Assembly (NCBI RefSeq): GCF_009649845.1
Contig: NZ_WJIE01000006.1
Span: forward strand, 372,001 to 436,000
Length of the DNA stretch: 64,000 bases
Reading direction: 5' to 3'
From: Polyangium spumosum
GTDB lineage: Bacteria; Myxococcota_A; Polyangia; Polyangiales; Polyangiaceae
A model generated the notes under the pieces. That model did no database searches and had not been told where the DNA came from. It saw nothing but the letters and a program-made list of their open reading frames with translations. Within the stretch, counting starts at the first letter, position 1, and each line of letters begins with the position of its first letter. Shown here piece by piece: positions 17,382-26,800 of this stretch. Both the position numbers and the translations under genes were made by a program.

Positions 17382-18608
17382 TCAGCGCAAGGCCTCGGAC
17401 CTCTGCTGGATCGACGATTCGATTCGGGCTCTCATGGTCGGATGATCGCGCAAGAGCTCCGCGACTTCGGGCCACGCGCAGAGGACGCGGTCGACGACCG
17501 CGCTCACTTCTTCGGTGAGTGACGCCGAGACGCCTAGCTTTTTGCCTAGTGCAGGAAAGCAGGCCGGCGTGATGCGCTCGAAGCGCTTGGAGCCGCAGAA
17601 TTTCAGGCCTGTGTCTTCGGGCGAATGCGCGGGGCGGTAGACCGAGGTTGCGACCAGGTCGTAGGCGGGCGCTAAGGAGGGGATGCGGCCATCCCGGTAG
17701 ATGAGTGACCAGTTCTTCAGGTGCGCGTCGCCATTCGAGATCAGAATGTTGAAGGCGAGGCGCCTGGTGAACTCCAGTAGCGAAGGCAGGTCTCGACCAC
17801 GGTACAGGAGCGCCGCAAGGGTTTCGAAGGAGCCGTGGTATTTTCCTTCCGGATAGACGTTTCGGACCTGGGCCATGTCCTCGATGTGGATGGGTTTGCG
17901 ATCGGGAGACCGGTCGAAGCGACGGATCGCGTAGGCAGTCCTCTCGTCGCGTGGCCATACGTCGTCCGGTAGGTCCTGGATCTGATCGCGATCCACGAGA
18001 CGGATATCCGGCACCTCGATGCCCGCTGCGCGAGCGAGGGTCATCATGGCGAACTCGTTGAGGGGCACGGCTGTGTGGTTCGCGTCAGGCAGTTTGATGA
18101 TCCAATCACCGCCTTCGCCTACGCCTGGCGCGGTGAATTGCCCTCGTTTCTCGAGCATCGAGAATTTGAGCCCAACTCCTGCCAGGGAGAACCTCCATCC
18201 GGTGTCGACGAAGGGCCGCGGTTTGGCCGAGACGACCTCGCGCTCCGAGTCGGGTGCTCGCCTTGCCTCGTCGCTTTCGAGGACCTGCACGGCTCCCGGC
18301 AGATCGTGTCCCACGTGCGCGAGGAGCTCCATTTCGCGTACGATGGGGACGCCGCGGGCCTCGGCGATCCACGAGCGCAGGGGGCCTTCGGGGAGAAGAT
18401 TCGAGAACCAGGGCGGGAGGCGCTGGCTTGCCGCGTATCGCGCGAGGAGGTTCTCCTCGAAGCGCAGCCCCAGCACGGCTCGATCGGGGTCTTCGATGTA
18501 GCTCGGCTCGAACGTCAGCCACGTATAATCGGCCCTGCGGTGCAGCGTGGCGATGCGACGGCCGTGCAGGAGAACCGCAAAATGTTGCTCTTCAAGCGTC
18601 GAGGGCAT
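17382..18608 (-). CDS. HipA-family serine/threonine kinase
   Basis: A protein of about 408 residues. The N-terminal subdomain has FAVLLHGRRIATLHRR and NLLPEGPLRSWIAE, as in HipA. Next come the loop FSLAGVGLKFSML (the equivalent of HipA's SIAGAQEKTAL, with the autophosphorylated serine position) and IIKLP with the ATP-binding Lys. The catalytic segment is SNGDAHLKNWSL, with Asp and Asn as in HipA, and APAYDLV supplies the metal Asp. All kinase residues seem present. HipA phosphorylates glutamyl-tRNA synthetase in E. coli; the target here is unknown. There is no HipB-like helix-turn-helix antitoxin gene. Instead the gene overlaps the end of the DUF262 gene by 17 bp (32 bp if ATG 18623 is used), so the two form an operon. 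Confidence 0.85.
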   Translation of the reverse strand: MPSTLEEQHFAVLLHGRRIATLHRRADYTWLTFEPSYIEDPDRAVLGLRFEENLLARYAASQRLPPWFSNLLPEGPLRSWIAEARGVPIVREMELLAHVGHDLPGAVQVLESDEARRAPDSEREVVSAKPRPFVDTGWRFSLAGVGLKFSMLEKRGQFTAPGVGEGGDWIIKLPDANHTAVPLNEFAMMTLARAAGIEVPDIRLVDRDQIQDLPDDVWPRDERTAYAIRRFDRSPDRKPIHIEDMAQVRNVYPEGKYHGSFETLAALLYRGRDLPSLLEFTRRLAFNILISNGDAHLKNWSLIYRDGRIPSLAPAYDLVATSVYRPAHSPEDTGLKFCGSKRFERITPACFPALGKKLGVSASLTEEVSAVVDRVLCAWPEVAELLRDHPTMRARIESSIQQRSEALR

Positions 18609-20271
18609 CGTCGCGGCTTTCATCGTCGTCCATGTCGAGCTCGTCGAGGGGAGGCGTGTCCTCGAACTTGGTCTCGGTCATCTTTTCGAGGAAGTCGCGG
18701 AGGACCTGGGTGAGTTTTTCCTGACGGGCCTCGAGGAAGCTCACCGCGTCACCTGCCTCCAGCATGGTGATCATCTGGATGTCGAGGGCGTGGGATGCCA
18801 GGATCTTCGCTTGGATCGAGACGTTGAATTCCGATGGTCCTCTCACGAATGCGACAACCACGTCATCGCCCACATCCTCGGGTACGATTGCCCGATTTGC
18901 CGCCCAAGCACGATACGTATCGGGCGGCGAGTGAAAAAATGTCTTCAATGCATTGGTCGCGCGCGTTTCATCTCCAAGGCTCTGCGTGATCCCATCAATG
19001 TCGTACGAGCCGCCGTCGATTGGCGATATCGGGCCACGTGACCAAAGGGCGCAGAGAAAGACCCGCGTTTCGGCTGTGTTGGTTCGAAAATGTGTGAGTC
19101 GAGGAAGTCCTCGCATTCGCTGGTCGACGGCGTCGAGCAGTCGCTGCACCGATCCAGACGCGTCTTTGGGTGTAATTTTAGTAGCGAGGGCGCGCATGGT
19201 GGAGGTCCACGCACCATGTAACATTGGTCCGGCCAGCGCGGCGCGCCAGAAGAAGCGCCGCAACAGCGTGCGGTTCCGCGCACTCGGTTTGGGATGGTGG
19301 GCGAAGTAGCGTGTCAATACGACAAGGAGATATCGGTAAGGCAAAAATCCAAAATGTGGGACTCCTGCGAATTTTTGCAAAAATTGCACGGCAGATATGA
19401 GCGCGTCTTCGGCGCCATCGTAGGCGTCGTCCGTGCTTTCCCCGCCAAAGTCTCTCTCGACGCCCTCCGAAAATTCCTGACGAATATCGCGCGATACGTC
19501 CCCACCGCGCCGCGCTAAAAACGCCCGCAATACTGTATCGTCGTCGATCCTACCAAAGCCTGTCGCAGCGTTGACTGCCTCGGCGAGCTTCGAGAAATTT
19601 ATGTTCGAGCCTGCCTTCGAGGTCTGCCCATGAAGTGCGGCAAAGACCTCAGCTCGACTCAGTCGTCGCCCGTAATTGTTCATTCGGTCGAAGATGTCGC
19701 GAAGGATTTGTTCTTCCTGCTGCGTGACGACATATGCGGGAATGGCGTACTGACGAATCACCTTCGCGAGCTGCGAGGCCCGATTGAGGAGCACACGATC
19801 AAGTTCGGGGTGATCCGCGAACCAGGTGATCAGCCGCTGAAGATCAAAGATGACAGGCAGCGGAACGATATGCGCCGGGGCGTCTTGCTGAATTTTTCTG
19901 AAATTTGGATCCTTGAGGTCGTATGCTAGTGCGAACCGAGGGTCGTTTGCGCCCTCGTCCGTCAAGGCATTGGCCAGGCTCGTAATGCGCTGCTGACCGT
20001 CGACGACGTAGAGGGCCGAACCTCTTTCCCCGGAAATTTTTAAAGCTCCAAGCTGGATGCGCTCGGCCGGGGCCGACCGGCTCCACAGAAGCAGGTTTCC
20101 GATCGGGTAACCCTTCGCAATGCTATCGAATAGTCGCCGCACGTCCTCCCATTGCCACCGATAGCTTCGTTGAAATGAAGGCACCCGGACCCGGCCGGCG
20201 AGCACTTCCGTCACGATCTCTTCCGGCGTGAAGGTCTTGGCGTTGGGCTGCGAAATCGTCTCGGATGCCAC
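18592..20271 (-). CDS. DUF262 (GmrSD N-terminal-like) protein without HNH domain
   Basis: A 559-residue protein, first gene of the island operon. The DUF262 core is clear: VPSFQRSYRWQWEDVRRLFD (31-50), YPIGNLLLW, the signature VVDGQQRITSLA (89-100) and FDRMNNYGRRLSRAEVF (about 195-210). DUF262 is the ParB-like NTPase domain of GmrS and related anti-phage nucleases. The usual C-terminal DUF1524 HNH nuclease is not visible; the remaining 300 residues are mostly helical and end in an acidic tail (DELDMDDDESRDD). The lack of a nuclease and the coupling to a HipA kinase suggest that the kinase is the effector, an inference. Codon use is visibly less GC-biased than neighbours (for example around 19320-19400). 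GTG start, no strong ribosome-binding site. Confidence 0.85.
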   Translation of the reverse strand: MASETISQPNAKTFTPEEIVTEVLAGRVRVPSFQRSYRWQWEDVRRLFDSIAKGYPIGNLLLWSRSAPAERIQLGALKISGERGSALYVVDGQQRITSLANALTDEGANDPRFALAYDLKDPNFRKIQQDAPAHIVPLPVIFDLQRLITWFADHPELDRVLLNRASQLAKVIRQYAIPAYVVTQQEEQILRDIFDRMNNYGRRLSRAEVFAALHGQTSKAGSNINFSKLAEAVNAATGFGRIDDDTVLRAFLARRGGDVSRDIRQEFSEGVERDFGGESTDDAYDGAEDALISAVQFLQKFAGVPHFGFLPYRYLLVVLTRYFAHHPKPSARNRTLLRRFFWRAALAGPMLHGAWTSTMRALATKITPKDASGSVQRLLDAVDQRMRGLPRLTHFRTNTAETRVFLCALWSRGPISPIDGGSYDIDGITQSLGDETRATNALKTFFHSPPDTYRAWAANRAIVPEDVGDDVVVAFVRGPSEFNVSIQAKILASHALDIQMITMLEAGDAVSFLEARQEKLTQVLRDFLEKMTETKFEDTPPLDELDMDDDESRDDALDA

Positions 20272-20301
20272 GGCGCGACGCTAGCAGATCGGTTTCCCGT
20301 C

Positions 20302-20315
20302 CACCAGGACTGGTG
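20302..20315. promoter_or_regulatory. candidate operator palindrome upstream of the DUF262-hipA operon
   Basis: CACCAG-GA-CTGGTG is a perfect inverted repeat with 6-bp arms, 31 bp before the DUF262 GTG. A partial third half-site (GTACCAG, 20321-20327) follows, and a TTGACG -35-like hexamer lies on the minus strand at 20339-20334. I see no convincing -10 box. It could be an autoregulatory site, but the island encodes no obvious DNA-binding protein. Confidence 0.35.
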
Positions 20316-20398
20316 CGGACGTACCAGCCGAGCCGTCAAGGCGCGACATGGGGACGGAGATCCCGGCTTACGTGGTATGGTCGCTCATCGCCCGCACA

Positions 20399-20420
20399 GC
20401 GCCGGCTCTCGACCTTATGA
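20399..20420 (+). repeat. 22-bp direct repeat, right copy
   Basis: Its last four bases ATGA contain the start codon of the sppA-like gene (20417). Identical to 17358-17379. Confidence 0.9.
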
Positions 20421-22897
20421 ACAAGCTCTCCGCCTTCGCCCTCGGGGCCCTCGCGCTCGCCGCCGTCACCACCTCCTCCCCGGATCTCCACGCCCAGAGC
20501 AGGTACGTCCCCGCCCCGGGTCGACCCGTCGCGGCCGGGGATGACGCGTCGAGCATCGCTTACAACCCCGCGAACCTCGCCTTCTTGCCGGGCGCCGAGC
20601 TGCGCTGGACCATGGCGCAGGCGCCCTCGGCCGTGGGCACGACGAACGGGCATGCCTTCGACCTCGGCCTCCCGTTCCTCGGCCTGGCCACGGGCCTGCG
20701 CGTCGATCTGCTCGACGACCCTTCCGACTTCGCGGCAGCCGGAGGCGCCAGGCAGCAGTGGCTGCGCTGGGGGCTCGCGATGAACCTCGGCGACTCCCTC
20801 GCGCTCGGCACCACCTTCGGCTGGTCCTACGCCGACAGCCTCTCCCTCGACGATCAGTTCGGCGTGACGAGTGGCCTCACGTTTCGCCCTGCCACCTGGC
20901 TCTCCGCCGCCGCCGTCGCGCGTGACTGGACCACGAACGCCGATCGTCGCTACGACCTCGGCGTCGCGCTCCGCCCCTTCTGGGGACGGCGTCTCGCCGA
21001 GCTCGGCCTCGAAGCTTCGATCCACGAGCGCACGCGTGAGGTCACGCCGCGCGCCACGCTCGGCATCGACGTCCCGCGCGTCGGCCGCCTGCGCGGCGAG
21101 GTCTCCGTGCGTGACCTCGCGCAGAGCCCCGACCTCACCGCGATGGTCGGCCTCGACCTCAACCTCGCGACGTTTCAGGCCGGCGGCGGCGCCATCTTCG
21201 GCGGCGGCGACGTCGGCTACTACGCCACGGCCGCGATCCGCAGCTACCGCGAGCCCGGCTTGCCCACGCCCAAGCGCGTCGCGCGTATCCGCATCAACTC
21301 CACGCCTGGCGTCCGCAACCACGTCAAACTCCTCCGTCGCCTCTGGCGCCTCGCCGAGGATCGCAGCGTCGACGGCGTCGTCCTCCAGCTCCGCGCCGAG
21401 CCTGCGAGCTCGCTCGCGCATGCCGAGGAGGTCGGCGACGCGATCCGCTTGCTCCGCGCGAGCGGCAAGAAGGTCCTCTGCCACCTCGAAGACGCCGGCG
21501 GCCGCTCCCTCCACGTCTGCTCGCAGGCCGATCGGATCGCCATGAACCCGGCCGGCGGCCTCCGCTTCGCGGGCCTCTCCTCGCAGTACATGTACTACGG
21601 CGGCGTCCTCGACAAACTCGGCGTCCGGGCCGACTTCGTGCGCGTCGCCGAGCACAAGCTCGCGGCCGAGCAGTACACGCGCAAGAGCTCGACCGAGATC
21701 GGCCGCCAGGATCACATCGACCTGCTCACGCAGCTCGAGGGCATCTACATGCACGACGTCGGCGGAGGCCGGAAGATGCCGCTCTCCACGCTCCGCCAGA
21801 CGATCGCGAAGGGCCCCTTCATCGCGTCCGAGGCGCGCGGCGGCGGCCTCGTCGACGTGCTCGCCTACGACGACGAGATCGACGAGTTCGTCGAGGAGAC
21901 GATGGGCGGACGCGCGCGTATCGTCGACGACGCCGCGCCCTCGAACGCGCCCACCTGGTGGGGCTCGCCCTCGAAGATCGCGGTCGTCTACCTCTCGGGC
22001 GACATGGTCGACGGCGAGAGCCAGACGATCCCGCTCGTCGGCATCCGCCTCGCCGGCTCCTACACCATCGCGAAGGCCCTCAAGCGCGCCCGCGAGGATT
22101 CGAGCGTCAAGGCCGTCGTCTTCCGCATCGAGACCGGCGGCGGCTCCTCCCTCGCGGCCGACGTCATCCTGCGCGAGGCCATCCTCACCGCGAAGGCCAA
22201 ACCCTTCGTCGTCTCCATGGGCACGGCCGCGGCGAGCGGCGGCTACTACGCAGCCGTCGCGGGCGGGCCGATCTTCGCCAACCGCGCCACGATCACCGGC
22301 TCGATCGGCATCTTCTACGGCAAGGTCGACCTCGTCGGCCTCCTCGGCAAGCTCGGCGTTGGCCTCGAGCAGTTCCGCACCGCTCCACGCGCCGACGCCG
22401 AGAGCCTCTACCGGCCCTTCACCGACGACGAGCGCCGCGAGCTCGGCGTCAAGGTCAAGCAGTTCTACGACCTCTTCATCGCGCGTGTCGCCGACGGCCG
22501 CAAGATGAAGCCCGAGGACGTCGACGCCGTCGCGCGTGGCCGCGTCTGGACCGGCCAGCAGGCCCTCGAGCGCAAGCTCGTCGATCACATCGGCGGCCTG
22601 CGTGAGGCCCTCGAGTTCGTCCGCGCCCGCGCCGAGCTCCCGCGTGACACCGAGCTCGTCGAGTTCCCCGAGGACGACGACAGCGCCCTGCTCGCGCTCG
22701 CCAAGCTCGCCGGCATCGCCTCCGTCTTCCCGCAAGCGGGCGCCGTGCCGATCGTCATCCCGCCGGCCTTGCTCGACCTCGCGCGGGGCCTCGCGCCGTT
22801 CATGGTCTACGACGGGACGAAGCCGCTCGCGCGCCTCGACCTCGTCGGTGACGTCTCCTTCGGCGGCGCTCCGGCGACCGTGGACGACGAGCTGTGA
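20417..22897 (+). CDS. sppA: SppA-type signal peptide peptidase with N-terminal outer-membrane barrel-like domain
   Basis: An 826-residue protein with a cleavable signal peptide (about 1-25, ending DLHAQS). Residues about 25-280 have alternating amphipathic strands (GLRVDLLDD, ALGTTFGWSYAD, ASIHERTREVTPRATLGID) like a small outer-membrane beta-barrel. The rest is a tandem S49 protease: the base Lys lies in RVAEHKLAAEQ (K414) and the nucleophile Ser in TAAASGGYYAA (S607), both as in SppA. SppA normally degrades signal peptides in the inner membrane; the extra domain suggests another location. There is no convincing ribosome-binding site before ATG 20417, which fits a start once coupled to the DUF2505 stop. 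The stop overlaps the next gene as GTGA. Confidence 0.85.
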   Translation: MNKLSAFALGALALAAVTTSSPDLHAQSRYVPAPGRPVAAGDDASSIAYNPANLAFLPGAELRWTMAQAPSAVGTTNGHAFDLGLPFLGLATGLRVDLLDDPSDFAAAGGARQQWLRWGLAMNLGDSLALGTTFGWSYADSLSLDDQFGVTSGLTFRPATWLSAAAVARDWTTNADRRYDLGVALRPFWGRRLAELGLEASIHERTREVTPRATLGIDVPRVGRLRGEVSVRDLAQSPDLTAMVGLDLNLATFQAGGGAIFGGGDVGYYATAAIRSYREPGLPTPKRVARIRINSTPGVRNHVKLLRRLWRLAEDRSVDGVVLQLRAEPASSLAHAEEVGDAIRLLRASGKKVLCHLEDAGGRSLHVCSQADRIAMNPAGGLRFAGLSSQYMYYGGVLDKLGVRADFVRVAEHKLAAEQYTRKSSTEIGRQDHIDLLTQLEGIYMHDVGGGRKMPLSTLRQTIAKGPFIASEARGGGLVDVLAYDDEIDEFVEETMGGRARIVDDAAPSNAPTWWGSPSKIAVVYLSGDMVDGESQTIPLVGIRLAGSYTIAKALKRAREDSSVKAVVFRIETGGGSSLAADVILREAILTAKAKPFVVSMGTAAASGGYYAAVAGGPIFANRATITGSIGIFYGKVDLVGLLGKLGVGLEQFRTAPRADAESLYRPFTDDERRELGVKVKQFYDLFIARVADGRKMKPEDVDAVARGRVWTGQQALERKLVDHIGGLREALEFVRARAELPRDTELVEFPEDDDSALLALAKLAGIASVFPQAGAVPIVIPPALLDLARGLAPFMVYDGTKPLARLDLVGDVSFGGAPATVDDEL

Positions 22898-23826
22898 CCG
22901 AACCCGCGCCTCCGCCCGTCCTCCACGCCGAGGACGCTCGTGTCACGATCGACGACGTCGTCGCCATCGATCACCTCACGGTCCGCGCGCGCGGCGATCG
23001 TGTCCTCTGCACGGGCGAGGCCGAGGCCCTCTTCGCCTTGCTCACGGCCGTCCCGCTCCGCTCGCGCGCGCCCTGGCACGACGAGGCGGCCATGCCCGGC
23101 GAAGCCTCGCTCGCCGCCGGCACCTTGCACGTCGCCGGCCTCGACGTCGCCACGCGCGCCCACCTCGACGTCGCCGGCATCGCCCCGCTCGACCCGCCCT
23201 TGCCCAAGGGCACGACCGCGCACGACTACGTCACCTGGAGCGCGCGTTTCGCCGGCTTCTCTCCCCGCGCCGCGCGTGACCTCGCGGCCTCGGCGCTCGA
23301 GCGCGTCGGCCTCGTGACCTTCCTTCGCCGCGCCGTCGAGACCTTCGACGTCCCCTTGCGCCGCGCCCTCGTCCTCGCTCACGCCCTCGTCGCCGATCCT
23401 GCCGTCCTCGTCCTCGAAGCGCCCCTCGCGGGCCTCGACGGCTCTGCGGCCGTGTTCGTCATGAACGCCCTCGCTCGCGCCACCGAAGGTCGCACGGCCA
23501 TTCTCTCGGCCGAGCGCCTCGAACCCGGCACGCCCGAGGGTGACCTCGCCCGCGGGGCGAGTGACGTCCTCGTCTTCGCGGGGGGCGCGCTCGTGCTCGA
23601 AGGCGCGCCCGAGGAGCTCTTCGCCGGCGTCCGCGTGTATGGCGTCACCATTCGCAAGAACCCTGGACCTTTCCGCGAGGAATTGCTCGCCCGCGGCATC
23701 GAGGTCAAGGGTGGCCCCTTGCGCATGAGCGTGCGGCTCTCGGCCGAGGCTTCGACGAAGGACATCGTCGCGGCGGCGAGCCGCGCGCGGGCGCCGCTCG
23801 TGGAGATGTTCCCGATCGTGGGCTAA
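22894..23826 (+). CDS. ABC-transporter ATPase-like protein lacking Walker A
   Basis: A 310-residue protein with the overall plan of an ABC ATPase. The N-terminal strand region is VTIDDVVAIDHLTVRARGD, VPLRRALVLAHALVADPAVL matches the region after the signature motif, and VLEAPLAGLDGSAAVFVMNAL is a Walker B/D-loop analogue. The Walker A position reads GEAEALFALL, without GxxGxGK[ST], and the LSGGQ signature is also lost. It is therefore probably unable to bind ATP normally and may be a structural or regulatory relic. No permease gene is adjacent. GTG start overlapping the sppA stop. Confidence 0.7.
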   Translation: MTEPAPPPVLHAEDARVTIDDVVAIDHLTVRARGDRVLCTGEAEALFALLTAVPLRSRAPWHDEAAMPGEASLAAGTLHVAGLDVATRAHLDVAGIAPLDPPLPKGTTAHDYVTWSARFAGFSPRAARDLAASALERVGLVTFLRRAVETFDVPLRRALVLAHALVADPAVLVLEAPLAGLDGSAAVFVMNALARATEGRTAILSAERLEPGTPEGDLARGASDVLVFAGGALVLEGAPEELFAGVRVYGVTIRKNPGPFREELLARGIEVKGGPLRMSVRLSAEASTKDIVAAASRARAPLVEMFPIVG

Positions 23827-23853
23827 GCTCCGTCCTCGGGGGAGGGCGGATCG

Positions 23854-26800
23854 ATGCATCGAGACGACGACGTTGCGCTTTTCGCGGGGTCGCTGCCGGG
23901 GGTTTTGGCCGACGGGGAGGCGCTCCCGCCGCTCACGGAGCGGCTCTCGTCGGGGAGCGTGTGGACGCGGGAGCTCACCGTCCTCGCGGAGGAGCTCGTC
24001 CAGGCGTGGGCGCAGCGGGAAGGCTTCGACTTCGCTGGCCACGTCGTCGACGCGGATCCGAGGAGCATCGAAGACCCGGTGCGTATCCTCGACGTACGCG
24101 CCTGGGACACCGTCCGGACCGTGCGCACCTGGTCGAGGTCCGAGCTCGTCAAGCTCCTCCGCCTCGTCCCCGCGCTCTTCGCCCGTTATTACCCCGAATC
24201 CCCTGCGGCCCGCGCGCTGCTCCCCGGCTACGACGGCTTCGATTTCCACGCCTTCGGCCGCCTTTATCGGGAGCGCGTCGCCCGCGCCTTCGAACACCTC
24301 AGCCTCCTCGGTTTTCCCCCGGACGCCCTCCGCCAGAAGGACGCCCGCGGCGACATTCGCCTCGCGGATCTCTTCGTCCCCACGCGGTTCATCACCGACG
24401 ACCGTGATCGGAAAAACCCGACGCTCGCCGAGCTCCTCAAGCGTGGCTCCTCCGCCCTCGTCCTCGGCGATCCCGGCATGGGCAAGACCACGCTCCTCGC
24501 GTTCCTCTCGCTCCTGCACTCCGATCCGAGCGTCAGCCTCGAAGGGTATCGATCCCCGCCGTGGCGCGTCCCTCTTTTCGTCTCCCTGCGCGAATACGCC
24601 CTCGAGTCCCACAAGAGCGAGCTCTCGCTGATCGATTTCCTCGCCGCGCGGGCCCGCTCGGACCATTCCCTCCCGAATGCCCACCCCGCGTTCTTCGAGG
24701 CCACGCTCCGGATGGGCGAGGCCATCGTCCTCTTCGACGGCCTCGACGAGGTCGGCTCCGCCTCCACCCGCAGCCGCGTCGCCAGGGCCGTCCGTGAATT
24801 TCGCGCCGCATACCCGCGTTGCCCTGTCTGGGTCACGTCCCGCATCCACGGCTACACCGCCGACATCGCGCTCCCTCGTATCGAATTCGAGCACCTCCGC
24901 ATCGGCCCCCTCGCCGACGAGGACATCGACCATTTCATCAAGCGCTGGTACCAGATCCAGATCCCCGACAACGAGCGCCGCCGCGACGACCAGAAATCCT
25001 CCCTCCGTCGCGCCGTCTTCCGCACCTCGCAGGTCCGCGCCCTCGCCACGAACCCGCTCCTGCTCACGCTCATGGCCTTCGTCCACCGCTTCCTCGGCCA
25101 TTTGCCCCAGGAGCGCGGCGAGCTCTACGAGAAATGCGTCGACATGCTCCTCCGCACCTGGCTCGACGCCAAGGAGCGCCCCGAAAAACACGCCTTCGAG
25201 CGCCGCGGCCTGCGCACCGAGCTCCCGCGCACGTACCTGGAAAAACTCGCCCTCCACGTCCAGTCCCACCCGAGCGGCAGCCTCCACGGCGTCCGCGGCC
25301 TCTTCTCCCGCGACGACGCCCTCGATTTCCTCACCGACCTCCACAAAGCGCGCGCCGAGGACGAGGAGCGCGACATCTCCCACGAGATCGCCCACGCCGA
25401 GATGCGCGATTTCATCGATTTCGCCTGCGACCGCGTCGGCCTCCTCGTCGACCGCGGCGGCGGCAAGCTCTCCTTCTTGCACCTCACCCTCCAGGAATAC
25501 CTCGCCGCCCACGCCGACAGCTTCGACGTCGACGACGACGACGAGGGCCAGTTCGTCCGGCAGCACCTCGGCGACGGCGCCTGGGAAGAGGTCCTCCTCC
25601 TCCGCTGGTTCGTCCTCGCCAAGAAGCGCGGCGAGCGCCGCCGCAAGCTCGTCCGCGACCTCGTCGGCGACCTCGTCGACGCGCTCGCGAAATCCCCCGA
25701 GCACCCCGGCTGGCTCACGCTCGGCCGCGCCATTCGTGACGGCCTCGTCGCCCGCGAGCGCGACCGCCGCGTCATACTCTCCGTCCTCCTCGCCCGCTGG
25801 GCCCGAAAGCCCGCCTTCTCCGGCGACATCTTCCTCGTCCTCGACGACATCTGCGAATTCGGCGACGCCGACCTCCGCGGCGAGCTCCGGGCCGCCTGCG
25901 CCGACCTCCAGGAAAAAGGCAACTCGGCCGAGGCCCTCGCCGCCCTCCACCTCGAAGCCAAGCTCCTCGGCGACCTCCCCGGCGCGGCCGATCGTATTCG
26001 CGCCCGCCCCGACCTCGCCGAGCTCCTGCCCGACCTCGTCGTGTTCCGTGACGAACCCGCCCTCGGCACCCTGCTCGACGAGCGCTCCACCGTCGACCAC
26101 TGGGCGACGGCCCTCGCCGACCTCGGCGGCACCGCCGTTTATCGCACCACGCTCGGCTGGCTCACCGGCCTCTCCGAGAGCCCTGTCCCCTCCGAGGCGC
26201 CTTTCCTCGGCGCCGCGCGCTGGCTCCGCGAGCGCATCCGCGCCGAGATCGAGTCCCGCCTCGCCTACACCGAGCATTACCCCGAGCGCGTCCATTTCCT
26301 CCTCCAGTCGCCTTATGGCTGGCGCCTCTCCGACTGGACCCATTCTCTCACCGCCCCGCTCGCCTTCCGCGAGATCCCGAGAGAGCTCTCCGCCGCGCCC
26401 CGGCCTGCGCCGATCACCACGAAGCTCTGCCACCCGAAGCTCGCCCGCGATCGCATGGGTGATTGTGACCTCGTCGAGCTCCCCCTCATCGAGCGAATGG
26501 TCCGGTTCAACGAGGGCGCGCTCGCCGCCTTCCCCCGGAGCGAGCCCATCCCCGAGGACGCCGTCCGCCATATCGCCACGGCCTTCGTCCGCACCGTCGT
26601 CCGCACCTTCGCCTGGAGCTTTCCGCGCTCCTTCACCGGCAACCCCAAGCCCACGTTCGTCCGTGAATTCGTCCAGTCCCTCGGCCGCGACCTCCGCAGC
26701 GACATCCTCCGCTCCTTCGGCCGCGCCTTCGCGCAGAACTTCGTCCGCGACTTCTTCCGCACCCTCGGCCGCGCCTTCTTGCGCGCCTTCGGCCCGACCC

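Larger units (their letters stand above)
17358..20420. mobile_element. HipA/DUF262 island bounded by a 22-bp direct repeat
   Basis: An exact 22-bp repeat occurs at 17358-17379 (3' end of the DUF2505 gene) and 20399-20420 (start of the sppA-like gene). It begins GCGCCGGCTC and ends CCTTATGA. Flanking bases differ on both sides, so the match is limited to 22 bp. The 3019 bp between the copies holds only two minus-strand genes and a short promoter region, and its GC content is visibly lower than the surroundings, especially 18.9-20.3 kb. Collapsing the repeat restores an ATGA overlap between the two host genes. No integrase or transposase is present, so the insertion mechanism is open. Confidence 0.75.
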
